From: Flammeovirgaceae bacterium UBA5008
Lineage (GTDB): Bacteria > Bacteroidota > Bacteroidia > Cytophagales > Cyclobacteriaceae
Direction of reading: 5' to 3'
Length of the DNA: 64,000 bases
Assembly: GCA_002398365.1 (NCBI GenBank)
Contig: DGYK01000013.1
Coordinates: 97,976 to 161,975 of the forward strand
This document shows, in pieces, positions 1 to 8,567 of the stretch (position 1 is the stretch's first letter; each line of letters opens with the position of its first letter). Below the pieces are notes generated by a model. That model saw only the letters and a list, made by a program, of their open reading frames with translations. It searched no databases and had not been told where the DNA came from. Position numbers and translations under genes: made by a program.

Positions 1-1307
1 TCGTACGCTACTACAATGTAGACGATCCGTTTAAAGAAGGATATGTATTCAGCAAAAACCTGAACATGCCTGCACATTTGTTTATGAGTGTGATTGTGGC
101 CCTCTTTATGGGCTTAACCGTGAGTGCTGAAGAAATCATTCGCGATCGCAAAATCTTAAAGCGTGAAAAATTCCTGCACCTCAACCGAAGCAGCTATATC
201 TTCTCTAAGATTTCCATTTTGTTTATGATCTCGGCCATTCAAACCGCTCTTTTTGTGGTGGTGGCTAATTTCATTTTGGAAATCCATGGTATGTTTCTCA
301 TTCACTGGGGCATATTGTTTACGGTTTCATGTTTCGCCAATCTATTAGGACTGAATATTTCATCTGCATTCAATTCGGCTGTGACCATCTACATACTCAT
401 CCCTATTTTACTCATTCCTCAGTTAATTTTGAGCGGTGTGGTGGTGAAGTTCGATAAACTTAATCCCATTATCGGTAATACGGCAACCGTTCCATTGGTA
501 GGCGATTTGATGGCCTCGCGATGGGCGTTTGAAGCCGCTATGGTCAGTCAATACAAAGACAATGAGTTCGAACAGAATTTCTATATGTACGACAAAGCCA
601 TGGCGGAAGCGGACTATAAGAAAATCTACTTAATACCCGAATTGGAAACGCGATTGGATTTTATCAATCTCCATTTCAAGAATACCGATCCGCTTATTAA
701 AAAAGAGGTTAACGATAAGATCAATCTGTTGCATAACGCCATTGTTTCCGAGCAGGAAGAAATTGAAGCTAAGCAAACCAAATACCGGATTACATTCGAT
801 GGAATTGAAAACGTTCATCCGGACCGGTTTGACTCCACTACCTATCAGAAGGTGCTAACCTATTTAGAAACACTCAAGAAATTCTATATCTCGCGATACA
901 ACAATGCGGATAAAGAAAAGGATAAAAAGATTTCTCGGATGACAGACACTGCCGAAAAAGAAAAAGAATTCGAGAAATTTAGAAATTCATATCAGAATGA
1001 AGCCATTACCGAGTTGGTACGAAATACGATGGAAACCAATCGCGTAATTGAAAAGGATGGCAAGCTCATTCAAAAAATTTACCCGATCTATAAAGATCCT
1101 GATCCGGATCACATCGTAGATTTTGATGCACAGTTTTACATGCCTGCGAAACACTTCCTCAATCAAAACATTGATACGTTATTTTTCAATATTGGAGTAA
1201 TCTGGTCAATGACACTGGTGCTGGCTCTCACCTTATACTGGGAGATTTTACGAAAAGTGATTGAAGGAATTGGTAACATTTCCAGCCCGCTGGAGAAGAG
1301 AATGTAA
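1..1307 (+). CDS. ABC-2 type (ABCG-like) transporter permease, 5' end cut by window
   Basis: This is the C-terminal part of an ABC exporter membrane domain. The frame is open from base 3 to the stop, so the ATG at 66 is an internal methionine and the gene starts outside the window. The visible part carries the ABCG-type stretch EEIIRDRKILKREKFLHLNR, which resembles the coupling segment of ABC2 permeases. It is followed by four or five hydrophobic helices, then a long charged, probably coiled soluble insertion (about residues 150-370 counted from the ATG at 66) and one last membrane helix before the stop. The ATPase domain is probably fused upstream but cannot be seen. The substrate is unknown. 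The next gene starts three bases downstream, so the two are probably cotranscribed. Confidence 0.75.
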   Translation, partial: VRYYNVDDPFKEGYVFSKNLNMPAHLFMSVIVALFMGLTVSAEEIIRDRKILKREKFLHLNRSSYIFSKISILFMISAIQTALFVVVANFILEIHGMFLIHWGILFTVSCFANLLGLNISSAFNSAVTIYILIPILLIPQLILSGVVVKFDKLNPIIGNTATVPLVGDLMASRWAFEAAMVSQYKDNEFEQNFYMYDKAMAEADYKKIYLIPELETRLDFINLHFKNTDPLIKKEVNDKINLLHNAIVSEQEEIEAKQTKYRITFDGIENVHPDRFDSTTYQKVLTYLETLKKFYISRYNNADKEKDKKISRMTDTAEKEKEFEKFRNSYQNEAITELVRNTMETNRVIEKDGKLIQKIYPIYKDPDPDHIVDFDAQFYMPAKHFLNQNIDTLFFNIGVIWSMTLVLALTLYWEILRKVIEGIGNISSPLEKRM

Positions 1308-1310
1308 TTC

Positions 1311-2078
1311 ATGTTTTTTCTATTATCGAAAACGCTTAGTTACTTAATAGCTCCGGTCGTTTTTATTACCATTTTATTGGTATTAGGTGCCACGCTTCGA
1401 AACCTCCGTTGGCGAAGACGTTGTCTCATCACCGCCATTGCGCTATTGTTGTTTCTGAGCAATGGATTTATCGTTAATGAAGCAGCTAAGTTGTGGGAAC
1501 TACCCGCTACTCCGATCCATTCGATCCAAAAAAAATATCAATACGGGATTGTACTAACCGGTGTAACTAAGCTAAACATGGAGCCTGCCGATCGGGTCTA
1601 TTTTAGCCGCGGAGCCGATCGATTTACCCATACCTTTCAACTGTATAAAATGGGTATCATTTCAAAAATAATCATCTCCGGAGGAAGTGGGCATTTGACG
1701 AAAGTGCGCACGCAAGAGGCGGATGATTTAGCCAATGCCTTTCGAATGTTTGGCGTTCCCGAAGAGGATATCTTAATTGAAAACAAATCCAAAAACACCT
1801 ACGAATCTGCACAGGAAATTAAGCGCCTGTTTGGCGATCAGGTGCATTCCAACAATTCATTGTTGATTACCTCCGCCTTTCACATGAGGCGCTCTCGAGC
1901 ATGTTTTGCCAAAGCCGGTTTTTCGCTGGATACCTTTAGTACTGATTTTATATCACATCCCCGAAAAGTGACTATCGATGCGCTGTTGATTCCGCAGGTA
2001 GAAGCACTCGTGAATTGGCAGATTTTATTCCATGAATGGGCAGGAATGATTGCCTATCGCCTGGCTGGTTATATCTGA
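1311..2078 (+). CDS. YdcF/SanA/ElyC family (DUF218) membrane protein
   Basis: The 255-residue protein has two N-terminal hydrophobic helices (about residues 7-27 and 37-54) followed by a DUF218-type domain. The features seen are a strand and loop around GIVLTGV, a SRGADRFTHTFQLY helix, a glycine-rich IIISGGSG loop, and LLITSAFHMRRSRACF, the conserved 'vTsafHmrRa' stretch of this family. Family members in other bacteria affect envelope properties such as peptidoglycan or envelope polysaccharide, but the reaction is not settled. It starts three bases after the ABC transporter gene and probably shares its transcript. It ends 33 bases before the ars operator. Confidence 0.8.
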   Translation: MFFLLSKTLSYLIAPVVFITILLVLGATLRNLRWRRRCLITAIALLLFLSNGFIVNEAAKLWELPATPIHSIQKKYQYGIVLTGVTKLNMEPADRVYFSRGADRFTHTFQLYKMGIISKIIISGGSGHLTKVRTQEADDLANAFRMFGVPEEDILIENKSKNTYESAQEIKRLFGDQVHSNNSLLITSAFHMRRSRACFAKAGFSLDTFSTDFISHPRKVTIDALLIPQVEALVNWQILFHEWAGMIAYRLAGYI

Positions 2079-2111
2079 GAAGAAAATAATTATTCACAAC
2101 TTGAAACCTTT

Positions 2112-2127
2112 ATCGTATTTTTACGAT
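2112..2127 (+). promoter_or_regulatory. Putative ArsR operator upstream of arsR
   Basis: There is a perfect inverted repeat, ATCGTA-TTTT-TACGAT, nine bases before the arsR ATG. A site with the same arms (one change) and the same four-base spacer lies before arsM. ArsR-family repressors bind such short palindromes over the promoter and release them when As(III) is bound. A TTG at 2101-2103 could be a -33 element, which would put the palindrome inside the promoter. The assignment to ArsR is inferred from position and repetition. Confidence 0.65.
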
Positions 2128-2136
2128 TAATAGATT

Positions 2137-2463
2137 ATGGGACTTACCAAAACGAAAGAATTCACCAAAACGCAAAACGAAATTGCTGCGATGGCCAAAG
2201 CACTGGCACATCCGGCTCGCATCGCTATCCTTCAATTCTTAGCGAAGCAGAAGTCGTGTGTTTGCGGTGACATCGTAGAAGAACTTCCCTTGGCGCAGTC
2301 CACCGTTTCACAGCACTTAAAAGAACTCAAAAGTGTAGGCCTTATCAAAGGAGAAATTGAAGGACCTGCCGTTTGCTATTGCATTGACCTAAAAGCGCTT
2401 TCTAAGATCAAATCAATTTTCGGAGAGTTGTTTATAGAAGTAGAACAAAACACCTGCTGCTAA
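2137..2463 (+). CDS. arsR: ArsR-family arsenic-responsive repressor
   Basis: This is a 108-residue winged-helix protein. The helix-turn-helix is at LPLAQSTVSQHLKELKSVGLI (about residues 50-70). The metalloid-sensing motif CVCGD (C41, C43) sits at the usual ArsR position; further cysteines occur in CYC near the wing and as a C-terminal CC pair. It should repress the ars genes until trivalent arsenic binds the cysteines. Its own promoter carries a palindrome and the following gene arsM has a second copy, which suggests autoregulation plus separate control of arsM. The ATG at 2137 is supported by the normal family length. Confidence 0.92.
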   Translation: MGLTKTKEFTKTQNEIAAMAKALAHPARIAILQFLAKQKSCVCGDIVEELPLAQSTVSQHLKELKSVGLIKGEIEGPAVCYCIDLKALSKIKSIFGELFIEVEQNTCC

Positions 2464-2481
2464 AATTTTTTACCCTTATTA

Positions 2482-2497
2482 ATCGCAATAATACGAT
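2482..2497 (+). promoter_or_regulatory. Second putative ArsR operator, upstream of arsM
   Basis: The sequence ATCGCA-ATAA-TACGAT is an inverted repeat with one mismatched pair. It has the same arms and spacer length as the site before arsR. It lies between the arsR stop and the arsM ATG, 22 bases before the latter, which suggests that arsM has its own ArsR-controlled promoter. ArsR binding is inferred. Confidence 0.6.
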
Positions 2498-2519
2498 AAA
2501 ACAATTTAACTTTATAACT

Positions 2520-3404
2520 ATGGAAACCATGAAGACCAGCGAAGAGCTAAAGGAACTTGTCAAATCCACCTACACGAAAGTGGCGGCCCAATCCAAAGAT
2601 GAAAACGCAGCCAGTTGTTGTGGAGCAACCGGATGTTCTACGATCGATACCGCAGTGATGGCGGAAGATTATTCCAACCTAAGCGGTTATGCGCCTGAGG
2701 CTGATTTAGGTCTTGGATGCGGTTTGCCCACCGAATTTGCCTTGTTGAAAGAAGGTCAGACTGTTTTAGATCTTGGCTCTGGAGCCGGCAATGATGCGTT
2801 TGTAGCTCGCTCAGTAGTAGGCAGCACCGGCCGCGTGATTGGTCTCGACTTTACAGAAGCCATGATTCGCAAAGCGCGGATCAATGCGGATAAACTCGGT
2901 TACAACAATGTAGAATTCCGCCAAGGTGACATTGAAGAAATGCCTATTGGTGATAACTCAGTAGACGTGATTGTGAGCAACTGCGTATTGAACTTAGTGC
3001 CTGATAAAGCGAAGGCGTTTCAAGAAATGTACCGCGTAATGAAAGACGGTGGTCACTTTAGTGTTTCAGATATCGTATTAGTGGGCCCGCTTCCACGTAG
3101 CCTGCAAAAGCAAGCCGAATTATACGCGGGTTGTGTATCAGGGGCTATTCAGAAAGACGAATATCTTGATTTGGTCAAGCAAGCCGGATTTACAGAAGTT
3201 ACCATTCAACGCGAGAAAAAAATCAACCTGCCCGATGATTTGTTGACGGAGTATCTCACACCGGAAGAAATTGCTGCTTTGAAAAAAGTAAATGGCGGCA
3301 TTTACAGTATCACGCTCTTCGGTAAGAAAGCCGGAGAAACGAAATCTGCAACAACTTCGGAAACAAAGGCCAAAACTTGCTGCGGACCAGAGTGCTGTAA
3401 CTAA
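2520..3404 (+). CDS. arsM: Arsenite S-adenosylmethionine methyltransferase
   Basis: The 294-residue protein methylates As(III) using S-adenosylmethionine. The SAM-binding loop VLDLGSGAGND is at about residues 82-92. Three cysteines stand at the positions expected for As(III) binding in ArsM: C67 in LGCGLP, C155 in SNCVLNL and C205 in AGCVSGA. There are also Cys-rich patches at the N-terminus (C33, C34, C39) and at the very end (CCGPECC), which may capture metalloid. The start could be the ATG at 2520 or the in-frame ATG at 2529. It lies ten bases before arsN2, so the two are probably cotranscribed. Methylated arsenicals can be volatile, giving detoxification without a pump. Confidence 0.93.
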   Translation: METMKTSEELKELVKSTYTKVAAQSKDENAASCCGATGCSTIDTAVMAEDYSNLSGYAPEADLGLGCGLPTEFALLKEGQTVLDLGSGAGNDAFVARSVVGSTGRVIGLDFTEAMIRKARINADKLGYNNVEFRQGDIEEMPIGDNSVDVIVSNCVLNLVPDKAKAFQEMYRVMKDGGHFSVSDIVLVGPLPRSLQKQAELYAGCVSGAIQKDEYLDLVKQAGFTEVTIQREKKINLPDDLLTEYLTPEEIAALKKVNGGIYSITLFGKKAGETKSATTSETKAKTCCGPECCN

Positions 3405-3413
3405 AAATACACT

Positions 3414-3848
3414 ATGCAATCTTACCAAGTCACTCATCCAAAATCACTCACAGATCTGCAGGCATTTTTGCAGATCAACCAACTTCCCTTTGCCGATGTG
3501 CAATTAGCCAACAGCTTTTATCTGCTCTACGAGCAGGATGGCGAACTGATCGGCTCGGTTGGTTTAGAATGGTACGATGAACATGCCCTCTTGCGTTCTG
3601 TAGCCATCGCAGAAAAGTGGCGGGGAAAGGGACTCGGAAAAAAATTGGTAGCAGATGCATTGAAGGAAGCAACAAAAGAGAAGAAGGAGGGCGTGTTTCT
3701 ATTGACTGAGACTGCCGCTCCTTTTTTCTTGCAATTAGGCTTCACCGATTTCGATCGTCAGCAGACACCCAAGGCAATCCAATCCTCCAGCGAATTCAGT
3801 CACGTATGTCCATCATCAGCCCGACTCATGTTTGCCCGATTAACCTAA
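3414..3848 (+). CDS. arsN2: ArsN2-type GNAT N-acetyltransferase
   Basis: This is a 144-residue GNAT-fold acetyltransferase. The acetyl-CoA pyrophosphate loop is visible as RGKGLGKKLV (about residues 63-72), preceded by the beta strand ALLRSVAIAEKWRG. The C-terminal part, FLQLGFTDFDRQ..., EFSHVCPSSARLM, matches the pattern I associate with the ArsN2 branch of arsenic-operon acetyltransferases. The related ArsN1 group acetylates phosphinothricin-like or arsinothricin-like amino acids; the ArsN2 substrate is less clear. Its place between arsM and arsC supports the assignment. Confidence 0.8.
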   Translation: MQSYQVTHPKSLTDLQAFLQINQLPFADVQLANSFYLLYEQDGELIGSVGLEWYDEHALLRSVAIAEKWRGKGLGKKLVADALKEATKEKKEGVFLLTETAAPFFLQLGFTDFDRQQTPKAIQSSSEFSHVCPSSARLMFARLT

Positions 3849-3887
3849 ATTCTATTAACTCAAATCCATCAATTCTCTAAACCGCTT

Positions 3888-4307
3888 ATGAAGAAAAAAG
3901 TACTTGTTCTCTGCACCGGCAATTCATGCCGCAGTCAAATTGCTCACGGCTATCTGGCCCACTTCGGGGGCAACCAAGTAGAAGTATACAGTGCCGGCAT
4001 TGAAACACACGGAGTCAATCCCCGCGCGATTGCCACCATGCGCGAAGACGGGATTGACATATCGCACCATACTTCCAACAATGTGAATGAATACGCGCAG
4101 ATGGAGTTTGATTATGTGATCACCGTATGCGATAACGCGAAAGAAAACTGTCCTTATTTTCCCGCCAAGGTAAAAATGCTGCACCACAATTTTCCTGATC
4201 CGGCTAAAGCCAAAGGCACAGAAGAAGAAATCACGGCTGAGTTCAAACGGGTGCGCCAGATGATCAAAGAATACAGTCAAAATTTTATTCAGCTGTACAT
4301 CGCCTAA
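3888..4307 (+). CDS. arsC: Arsenate reductase, LMW-phosphatase/thioredoxin type
   Basis: The 139-residue protein reduces arsenate to arsenite. The phosphate-binding loop CTGNSCR (C9-R15) is followed by the redox cysteines C81 and C88 in VCDNAKENCP and by the general-acid aspartate D104 in NFPDP. This three-cysteine set marks the thioredoxin-coupled family. It follows arsN2 after 39 bases. The arsenite produced would be the substrate of ArsM; no ArsB or Acr3 efflux gene lies nearby. Confidence 0.93.
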   Translation: MKKKVLVLCTGNSCRSQIAHGYLAHFGGNQVEVYSAGIETHGVNPRAIATMREDGIDISHHTSNNVNEYAQMEFDYVITVCDNAKENCPYFPAKVKMLHHNFPDPAKAKGTEEEITAEFKRVRQMIKEYSQNFIQLYIA

Positions 4308-4360
4308 AGCATAGGAGCCAATATCCTTAGTTGTTAACTTGCAGGTGATATTATCCTGTA

Positions 4361-6253
4361 ATGAAAACAAATAAGTACTTCGTAATCGATTTCGATAGCA
4401 CTTTTACCAAAGTAGAGGCCTTTGATGTATTGGCCGAAATTATCGTTAAGGAACACCCCCAGGCTCAGTCGATCAAAAAACAGATCGAAGAGATCACCAA
4501 CCTGGGCATGGAGGGTAAACTCTCGTTGCGCGAGTCGATTGAAAAGAGGCTAGCTATTTTGAAGCCGGAAAAGCGTCATCTGCCGGCCCTCATCAAACAA
4601 TTGAAAACCGTAGTGTCTGAGTCTTTTAAACGCAACAAAGATTTTTTCACCACCTATGCCGATAACATCTTTATTGTATCGAATGGGTTCAAAGAATTTA
4701 TCGAGCCGGTGGTGACGGAATTTGGCATTAAGAAAGAAAATATTTTTGCCAACGAGTTTGTGTTTGACGAAGCAGATAAAGTTGTGGGCTTCGACTTAGA
4801 TAACCCCCTTTCTTCCAACAACGGAAAAGTAGAACAATTGAAACGCCTCAACCTAAATGGCGATGTGTACGTGATTGGCGATGGCTACACCGACTACGAA
4901 ATAAAACATGCCGGATTGGCCAACAAGTTTTTTGCCTTTACGGAAAACGTAGAACGCGAAAGTGTGTTAACCCGTGCCGACCACGTGGCACCCAGTCTCG
5001 ATGAATTTTTATATTTGAACAAATTGAATACCGCCATCTCCTACCCCAAAAATAGAATTCATGTTTTGTTGCTCGAAGGTGTGCACCCGGTAGCGATTGA
5101 ATTGATGAAAGCCGAAGGCTTTCAGGTGGAGACTTATCCGGCAGGATTGGACGAAGATGAACTTTGCGAGAAAATTAAGAACGTATCTGTTCTCGGCATC
5201 AGGTCCAAAACACAAGTTACGGCCAAAGTACTAGAGAATGCCAACCGCCTGATGGTGATCGGAGCTTTTTGCATCGGCACCAACCAGATTGATCTGAAGG
5301 CTGCGACCAAAAAAGGAGTAGCCGTGTTCAATGCACCGTTCAGCAACACCCGCTCGGTAGTTGAGTTGGCAATTGCCGAAATGATTTTGTTGATGCGCAA
5401 CATTCCGGATAAGTCCAACAAAATGCACCAAGGCAAGTGGGACAAATCTGCGAAAGGAAGTTTCGAAATACGTGGAAAGAAGTTAGGGATCATTGGCTAT
5501 GGAAACATAGGTGCACAACTCTCGGTGTTGGCCGAAAACATGGGGATGAAAATCTTCTATTTTGACAAAGAAGAAAAACTCGCACTGGGTAATGCCACCA
5601 AATGCAAGTCGCTGAAAGAGTTGTTGGCATTAGCGGACGTGATCACGCTGCATGTGGATGGCAAAGAATCCAACACCAACCTGATTGGCACCGAAGAGTT
5701 TATGCTGATGAAGAAAGGTGTCATCTTCCTCAACCTCAGTCGCGGCCACGTGGTAGATGTAAAAGCGTTGCGAGAAAGTATTTTGAATGGAACGGTAGCG
5801 GGTTGCTCGGTTGATGTATTCCCCTACGAGCCCATCAGCAACGATGAAGAGTTTGTATCGGAACTGCGTGGACTACCCAACACGATTTTGACGCCTCACA
5901 TTGGCGGCAGTACGTTGGAGGCCCAGGAAAACATCGGCAACTTTGTTCCTAATAAGATGATGGACTACATCAACACGGGAAGCACCAGCAACAGTGTGAA
6001 TTTCCCGAACCTGACTTTGCCCACGTTAGAGAATGCACACCGTTTGATCCACATTCACAACAACGTGCCGGGTATCTTGGCGAAAATCAATAAAGTATTA
6101 GCTGATAATGAGATCAACATTGCCGGTCAATATTTAAAGACCAACGAGCACATTGGTTACGTAATTACCGACATCAATAAAGAGTACAACAAAGAAGTGA
6201 TCAAGCAACTGCGCGCTATCGAAAACACGATTAAGTTCCGGATATTGTATTGA
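4361..6253 (+). CDS. serA: Fusion: phosphoserine phosphatase-like HAD domain + D-3-phosphoglycerate dehydrogenase + ACT
   Basis: The 630-residue protein has two enzymes in one chain. Residues 1-220 are a HAD-IB phosphatase of the SerB type with all four motifs: D10-F-D12-S-T, S107 in VSNGF, K156 in GKVEQLK and D174/D178 in GDGYTD. Residues about 230-545 are a 2-hydroxyacid dehydrogenase with the NAD loop GYGNIG (about 378-383), the catalytic arginine in NLSRGHVVD and histidine about 513 in TPHIGGST. The last ~75 residues are an ACT domain, the usual serine-sensing module. The first half should hydrolyse phosphoserine and the second oxidise 3-phosphoglycerate, the last and first steps of serine synthesis. 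The middle step is probably encoded by the SerC-like gene at 6695. The phosphatase substrate is inferred from context. Confidence 0.88.
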   Translation: MKTNKYFVIDFDSTFTKVEAFDVLAEIIVKEHPQAQSIKKQIEEITNLGMEGKLSLRESIEKRLAILKPEKRHLPALIKQLKTVVSESFKRNKDFFTTYADNIFIVSNGFKEFIEPVVTEFGIKKENIFANEFVFDEADKVVGFDLDNPLSSNNGKVEQLKRLNLNGDVYVIGDGYTDYEIKHAGLANKFFAFTENVERESVLTRADHVAPSLDEFLYLNKLNTAISYPKNRIHVLLLEGVHPVAIELMKAEGFQVETYPAGLDEDELCEKIKNVSVLGIRSKTQVTAKVLENANRLMVIGAFCIGTNQIDLKAATKKGVAVFNAPFSNTRSVVELAIAEMILLMRNIPDKSNKMHQGKWDKSAKGSFEIRGKKLGIIGYGNIGAQLSVLAENMGMKIFYFDKEEKLALGNATKCKSLKELLALADVITLHVDGKESNTNLIGTEEFMLMKKGVIFLNLSRGHVVDVKALRESILNGTVAGCSVDVFPYEPISNDEEFVSELRGLPNTILTPHIGGSTLEAQENIGNFVPNKMMDYINTGSTSNSVNFPNLTLPTLENAHRLIHIHNNVPGILAKINKVLADNEINIAGQYLKTNEHIGYVITDINKEYNKEVIKQLRAIENTIKFRILY

Positions 6254-6685
6254 TTAGATCAACAGGCTTTGGCGAATTCAAAGCATGGAATAAAAATATA
6301 AAACCCACTGAATTTGGTGGTGGTTTCTGAACCCCATAAAAGACAAGTTTTGGGCTGCTTTCTGGCCGCGATCTTCCACTGTTAACCTGCTTTTTGGGCG
6401 AGGTCACGCGTAAACGCGTGATGAGGCCTGATTTTGTCCTAAAGCTTTACCCGGTATTGTATAATTGTTAGGTTCAGCAAACGTGTCCCAAATCCAAGTG
6501 GGAATTATGATACAAACGTACTAAATGTTGGCGGCTATCAAACCATAATCCAAAAAATTTACAAAGCCGAAACAATCGAATGCAATGGCTGTTGTCGATT
6601 GCACGAACGCAGCTCCTGAAAATATAAGGTAGAAATACAGCGAATTGTATGCTTTGCCAATGTTTGAATTTATCTTGCTGCAAAT
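6254..6685. other. 432-bp gap between serA and serC-like gene, with a strong hairpin
   Basis: I see no convincing gene here. A 69-codon frame on the minus strand (6474-6683) has no recognisable motif. A perfect inverted repeat TCACGCGT-AA-ACGCGTGA lies at 6406-6423; it is GC-rich compared with its surroundings and is not followed by a T run. The spacer is long for a region that is otherwise tightly packed. It may hold the serC promoter, a small RNA or an eroded element; the sequence does not decide between these. Confidence 0.5.
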
Positions 6686-6694
6686 TTGAATGGC

Positions 6695-7768
6695 ATGAAC
6701 GTGAATTTTACACCCGGACCTTCACAACTTTTCTATACCGTGGCCGATCACGCCAAGGTGGCTTTTAAAGAAGGCATCCCGTCCATTTCACATCGCAGCA
6801 AAAAGTTTGAGAGCATCTTTCAAAAGGCTACCGATGGATTGAAAGAACTACTGGGTGTGCCATCGGACTATGCTATTTTCTTTACCTCCTCCGCCACCGA
6901 AATCTGGGAGAAATCCATTCAGAATTTAGTAGAAACTTCCAGCGTGCATTTTGTGAATGGCGCGTTCTCCAATCGCTATTTTGAAATTGCCACCCAGTTG
7001 GGCAAGAAGGCCGTGAAGATCGAAGTTCCCCTAGGACAAAACTTCGCATCTGTGGCCATCGAAAACTACGCTTCCGAATTGATAGCCATCACTCAAAATG
7101 AAACGAGCACGGGGGTATCAATCACGAATGCTTTTATTCAAGAAGTGCGCGCCAAAAATCCGCAGGCCATCATTGCCATTGATGCCGTTTCTTCATTGCC
7201 CTACCCTGCTTTGGATTACACGCTGGCAGATACTGTTTTCTTCTCGGTTCAAAAGGGTTTTGGATTACCTGCAGGATTAGGTGTGTGGATGGTTAACCCA
7301 AAATGCATTGCCAAAGCCGAGAGCCTGCAAAAGAAAGGAATCTCCATAGGCTCTTACCACAACATTCCCACACTGTTATTAAACGCAAAGAAAAACCAAA
7401 CCACCGAAACACCCAACGTGCTCGGGATTTATTTGCTGAGCTGTGTGGTGGAAGATTTTCTGCGCATTGGCATTAAAAAGATTCGGCAGGAAACCGACTA
7501 CAAAGCAGCTATTCTCTATCAGGCATTGGCAAATCATTCTATCATCAAACCCTTTGTTACCGATCCGGCTGCACAATCGAAAACCGTTATAGTGGCAGAT
7601 GCAGGTGAGCATACATCTCGACTCAGCGAGTTTTTGGCAACACGTGGTTTGTATGCAGGTGATGGCTACGGACAACTAAAAAAATCACAGTTGCGTTTCG
7701 CCAACTTCCCCGCTCATTCCAAAGAGCAATTTGAATTGTTGGTGGATTTGATTGGGGAGTTTAAGTAG
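6695..7768 (+). CDS. serC: Class V aminotransferase, probable phosphoserine aminotransferase
   Basis: The protein has 357 residues from the ATG at 6695. An in-frame TTG at 6686 is possible, but MNVNFTPGPSQ is the normal SerC-like beginning. Family marks are the NFTPGPS N-terminus, SISHRSKKFESIFQKA, the AIDAVSSLPYP loop with the cofactor-binding aspartate, and the PLP lysine K187 in SVQKGFGLP. It should transaminate 3-phosphohydroxypyruvate to phosphoserine. Together with the SerB-SerA fusion just upstream it would complete serine synthesis. Overall similarity could also fit a related class V aminotransferase, but the neighbour favours SerC. Confidence 0.8.
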   Translation: MNVNFTPGPSQLFYTVADHAKVAFKEGIPSISHRSKKFESIFQKATDGLKELLGVPSDYAIFFTSSATEIWEKSIQNLVETSSVHFVNGAFSNRYFEIATQLGKKAVKIEVPLGQNFASVAIENYASELIAITQNETSTGVSITNAFIQEVRAKNPQAIIAIDAVSSLPYPALDYTLADTVFFSVQKGFGLPAGLGVWMVNPKCIAKAESLQKKGISIGSYHNIPTLLLNAKKNQTTETPNVLGIYLLSCVVEDFLRIGIKKIRQETDYKAAILYQALANHSIIKPFVTDPAAQSKTVIVADAGEHTSRLSEFLATRGLYAGDGYGQLKKSQLRFANFPAHSKEQFELLVDLIGEFK

Positions 7769-7848
7769 TTTTCGAAACTGGAAAGAAAGTAAGATAGAAA
7801 GACTTAATTTTTAAAGAGCACAGAGTAACTTCCGGCTAGTGGATTTCG

Positions 7849-8358
7849 TTAGCGTTCGTTGCTTTCGTCCCGAACTTTGATCGAAGCCAAAGTCCGTGTC
7901 GCGTGTTCAAATTCTTCTTTTACGACTTTGTCGTTCGCTCTATCCTTGTCTATTGTGAAAGAACAAATAAAAAGAGTGGTCTTGTCACCCATCGACCAGT
8001 AGTGAATCTCAAGGGAATCTCCGTCTTGTAAAATGCTCTTTGAATAATGTATTGCATCTTTGTCTCCGAGACGAACTTTAGTCGCTCTTTCATTTTCTGA
8101 AAGTTCATCATTCAAATGCTTTTTAAGGTATTTTTCCTTTGATTCAATGTTACCTGTCTCAAGGCGCATTGCCGTAATTCTCAAATTACCTTTCCAGTCA
8201 TCATTGTCCATGAACATATATGTTCCGTCCTCTTCTTCAAAGCCGGTCCAGTGTTTAGGATATGTCAATTCAAACCATTCATTATTCGAAACAAGTTTAT
8301 TTTGTTTCATGTCGCAACTTGAAAAAATTAAAATTGTCAGTATCGGTAAAAGTCTCAT
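7849..8358 (-). CDS. Small lipoprotein of unknown function
   Basis: The 169-residue product begins with a lipoprotein signal peptide: hydrophobic LLPILTILIF, then the lipobox FSSC with the cysteine at residue 15. The mature part starts with charged linker residues and reads SNNEWFELTYPKHWTGFEEEDGTYMF, resembling the compact alpha/beta domains that evaluate as 'PsbP/DUF3805-like' in other Bacteroidota; this is an impression only. No catalytic motif is visible. It is the last gene of a minus-strand stretch and converges with the serC-like gene. Confidence 0.6.
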   Translation of the reverse strand: MRLLPILTILIFSSCDMKQNKLVSNNEWFELTYPKHWTGFEEEDGTYMFMDNDDWKGNLRITAMRLETGNIESKEKYLKKHLNDELSENERATKVRLGDKDAIHYSKSILQDGDSLEIHYWSMGDKTTLFICSFTIDKDRANDKVVKEEFEHATRTLASIKVRDESNER

Positions 8359-8567
8359 GTCATGAAATAATGTATACTATCGGTCAGCTTATTTTGGCGG
8401 ACAATTAAAAAATCTACGCCGCAACTTGATAAAGATATAATAATTCTAACAAAACTTGCTCTTCTCTCCCATTCCTCCAAAAAGTTTGACCGTGGATTTT
8501 AATGATTTTAGGACTGATGGGATTGGTTATCAAACCCGTTCGCTAAAGGCCTTTCCATTACAGCAAC

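Noticed and set aside
3292..3507. Plus-strand open frame spanning the arsM end and arsN2 start
   Set aside because: It is a shifted-frame shadow over two well-supported genes.
6440..6480. Integron attC-like core (GTTAGGT)
   Set aside because: No matching RYYYAAC partner was found at the right distance and there is no gene cassette.
6474..6683. 69-codon minus-strand open frame in the serA-serC gap
   Set aside because: It has no recognisable motif, no convincing start context and an unusual composition; more likely chance.
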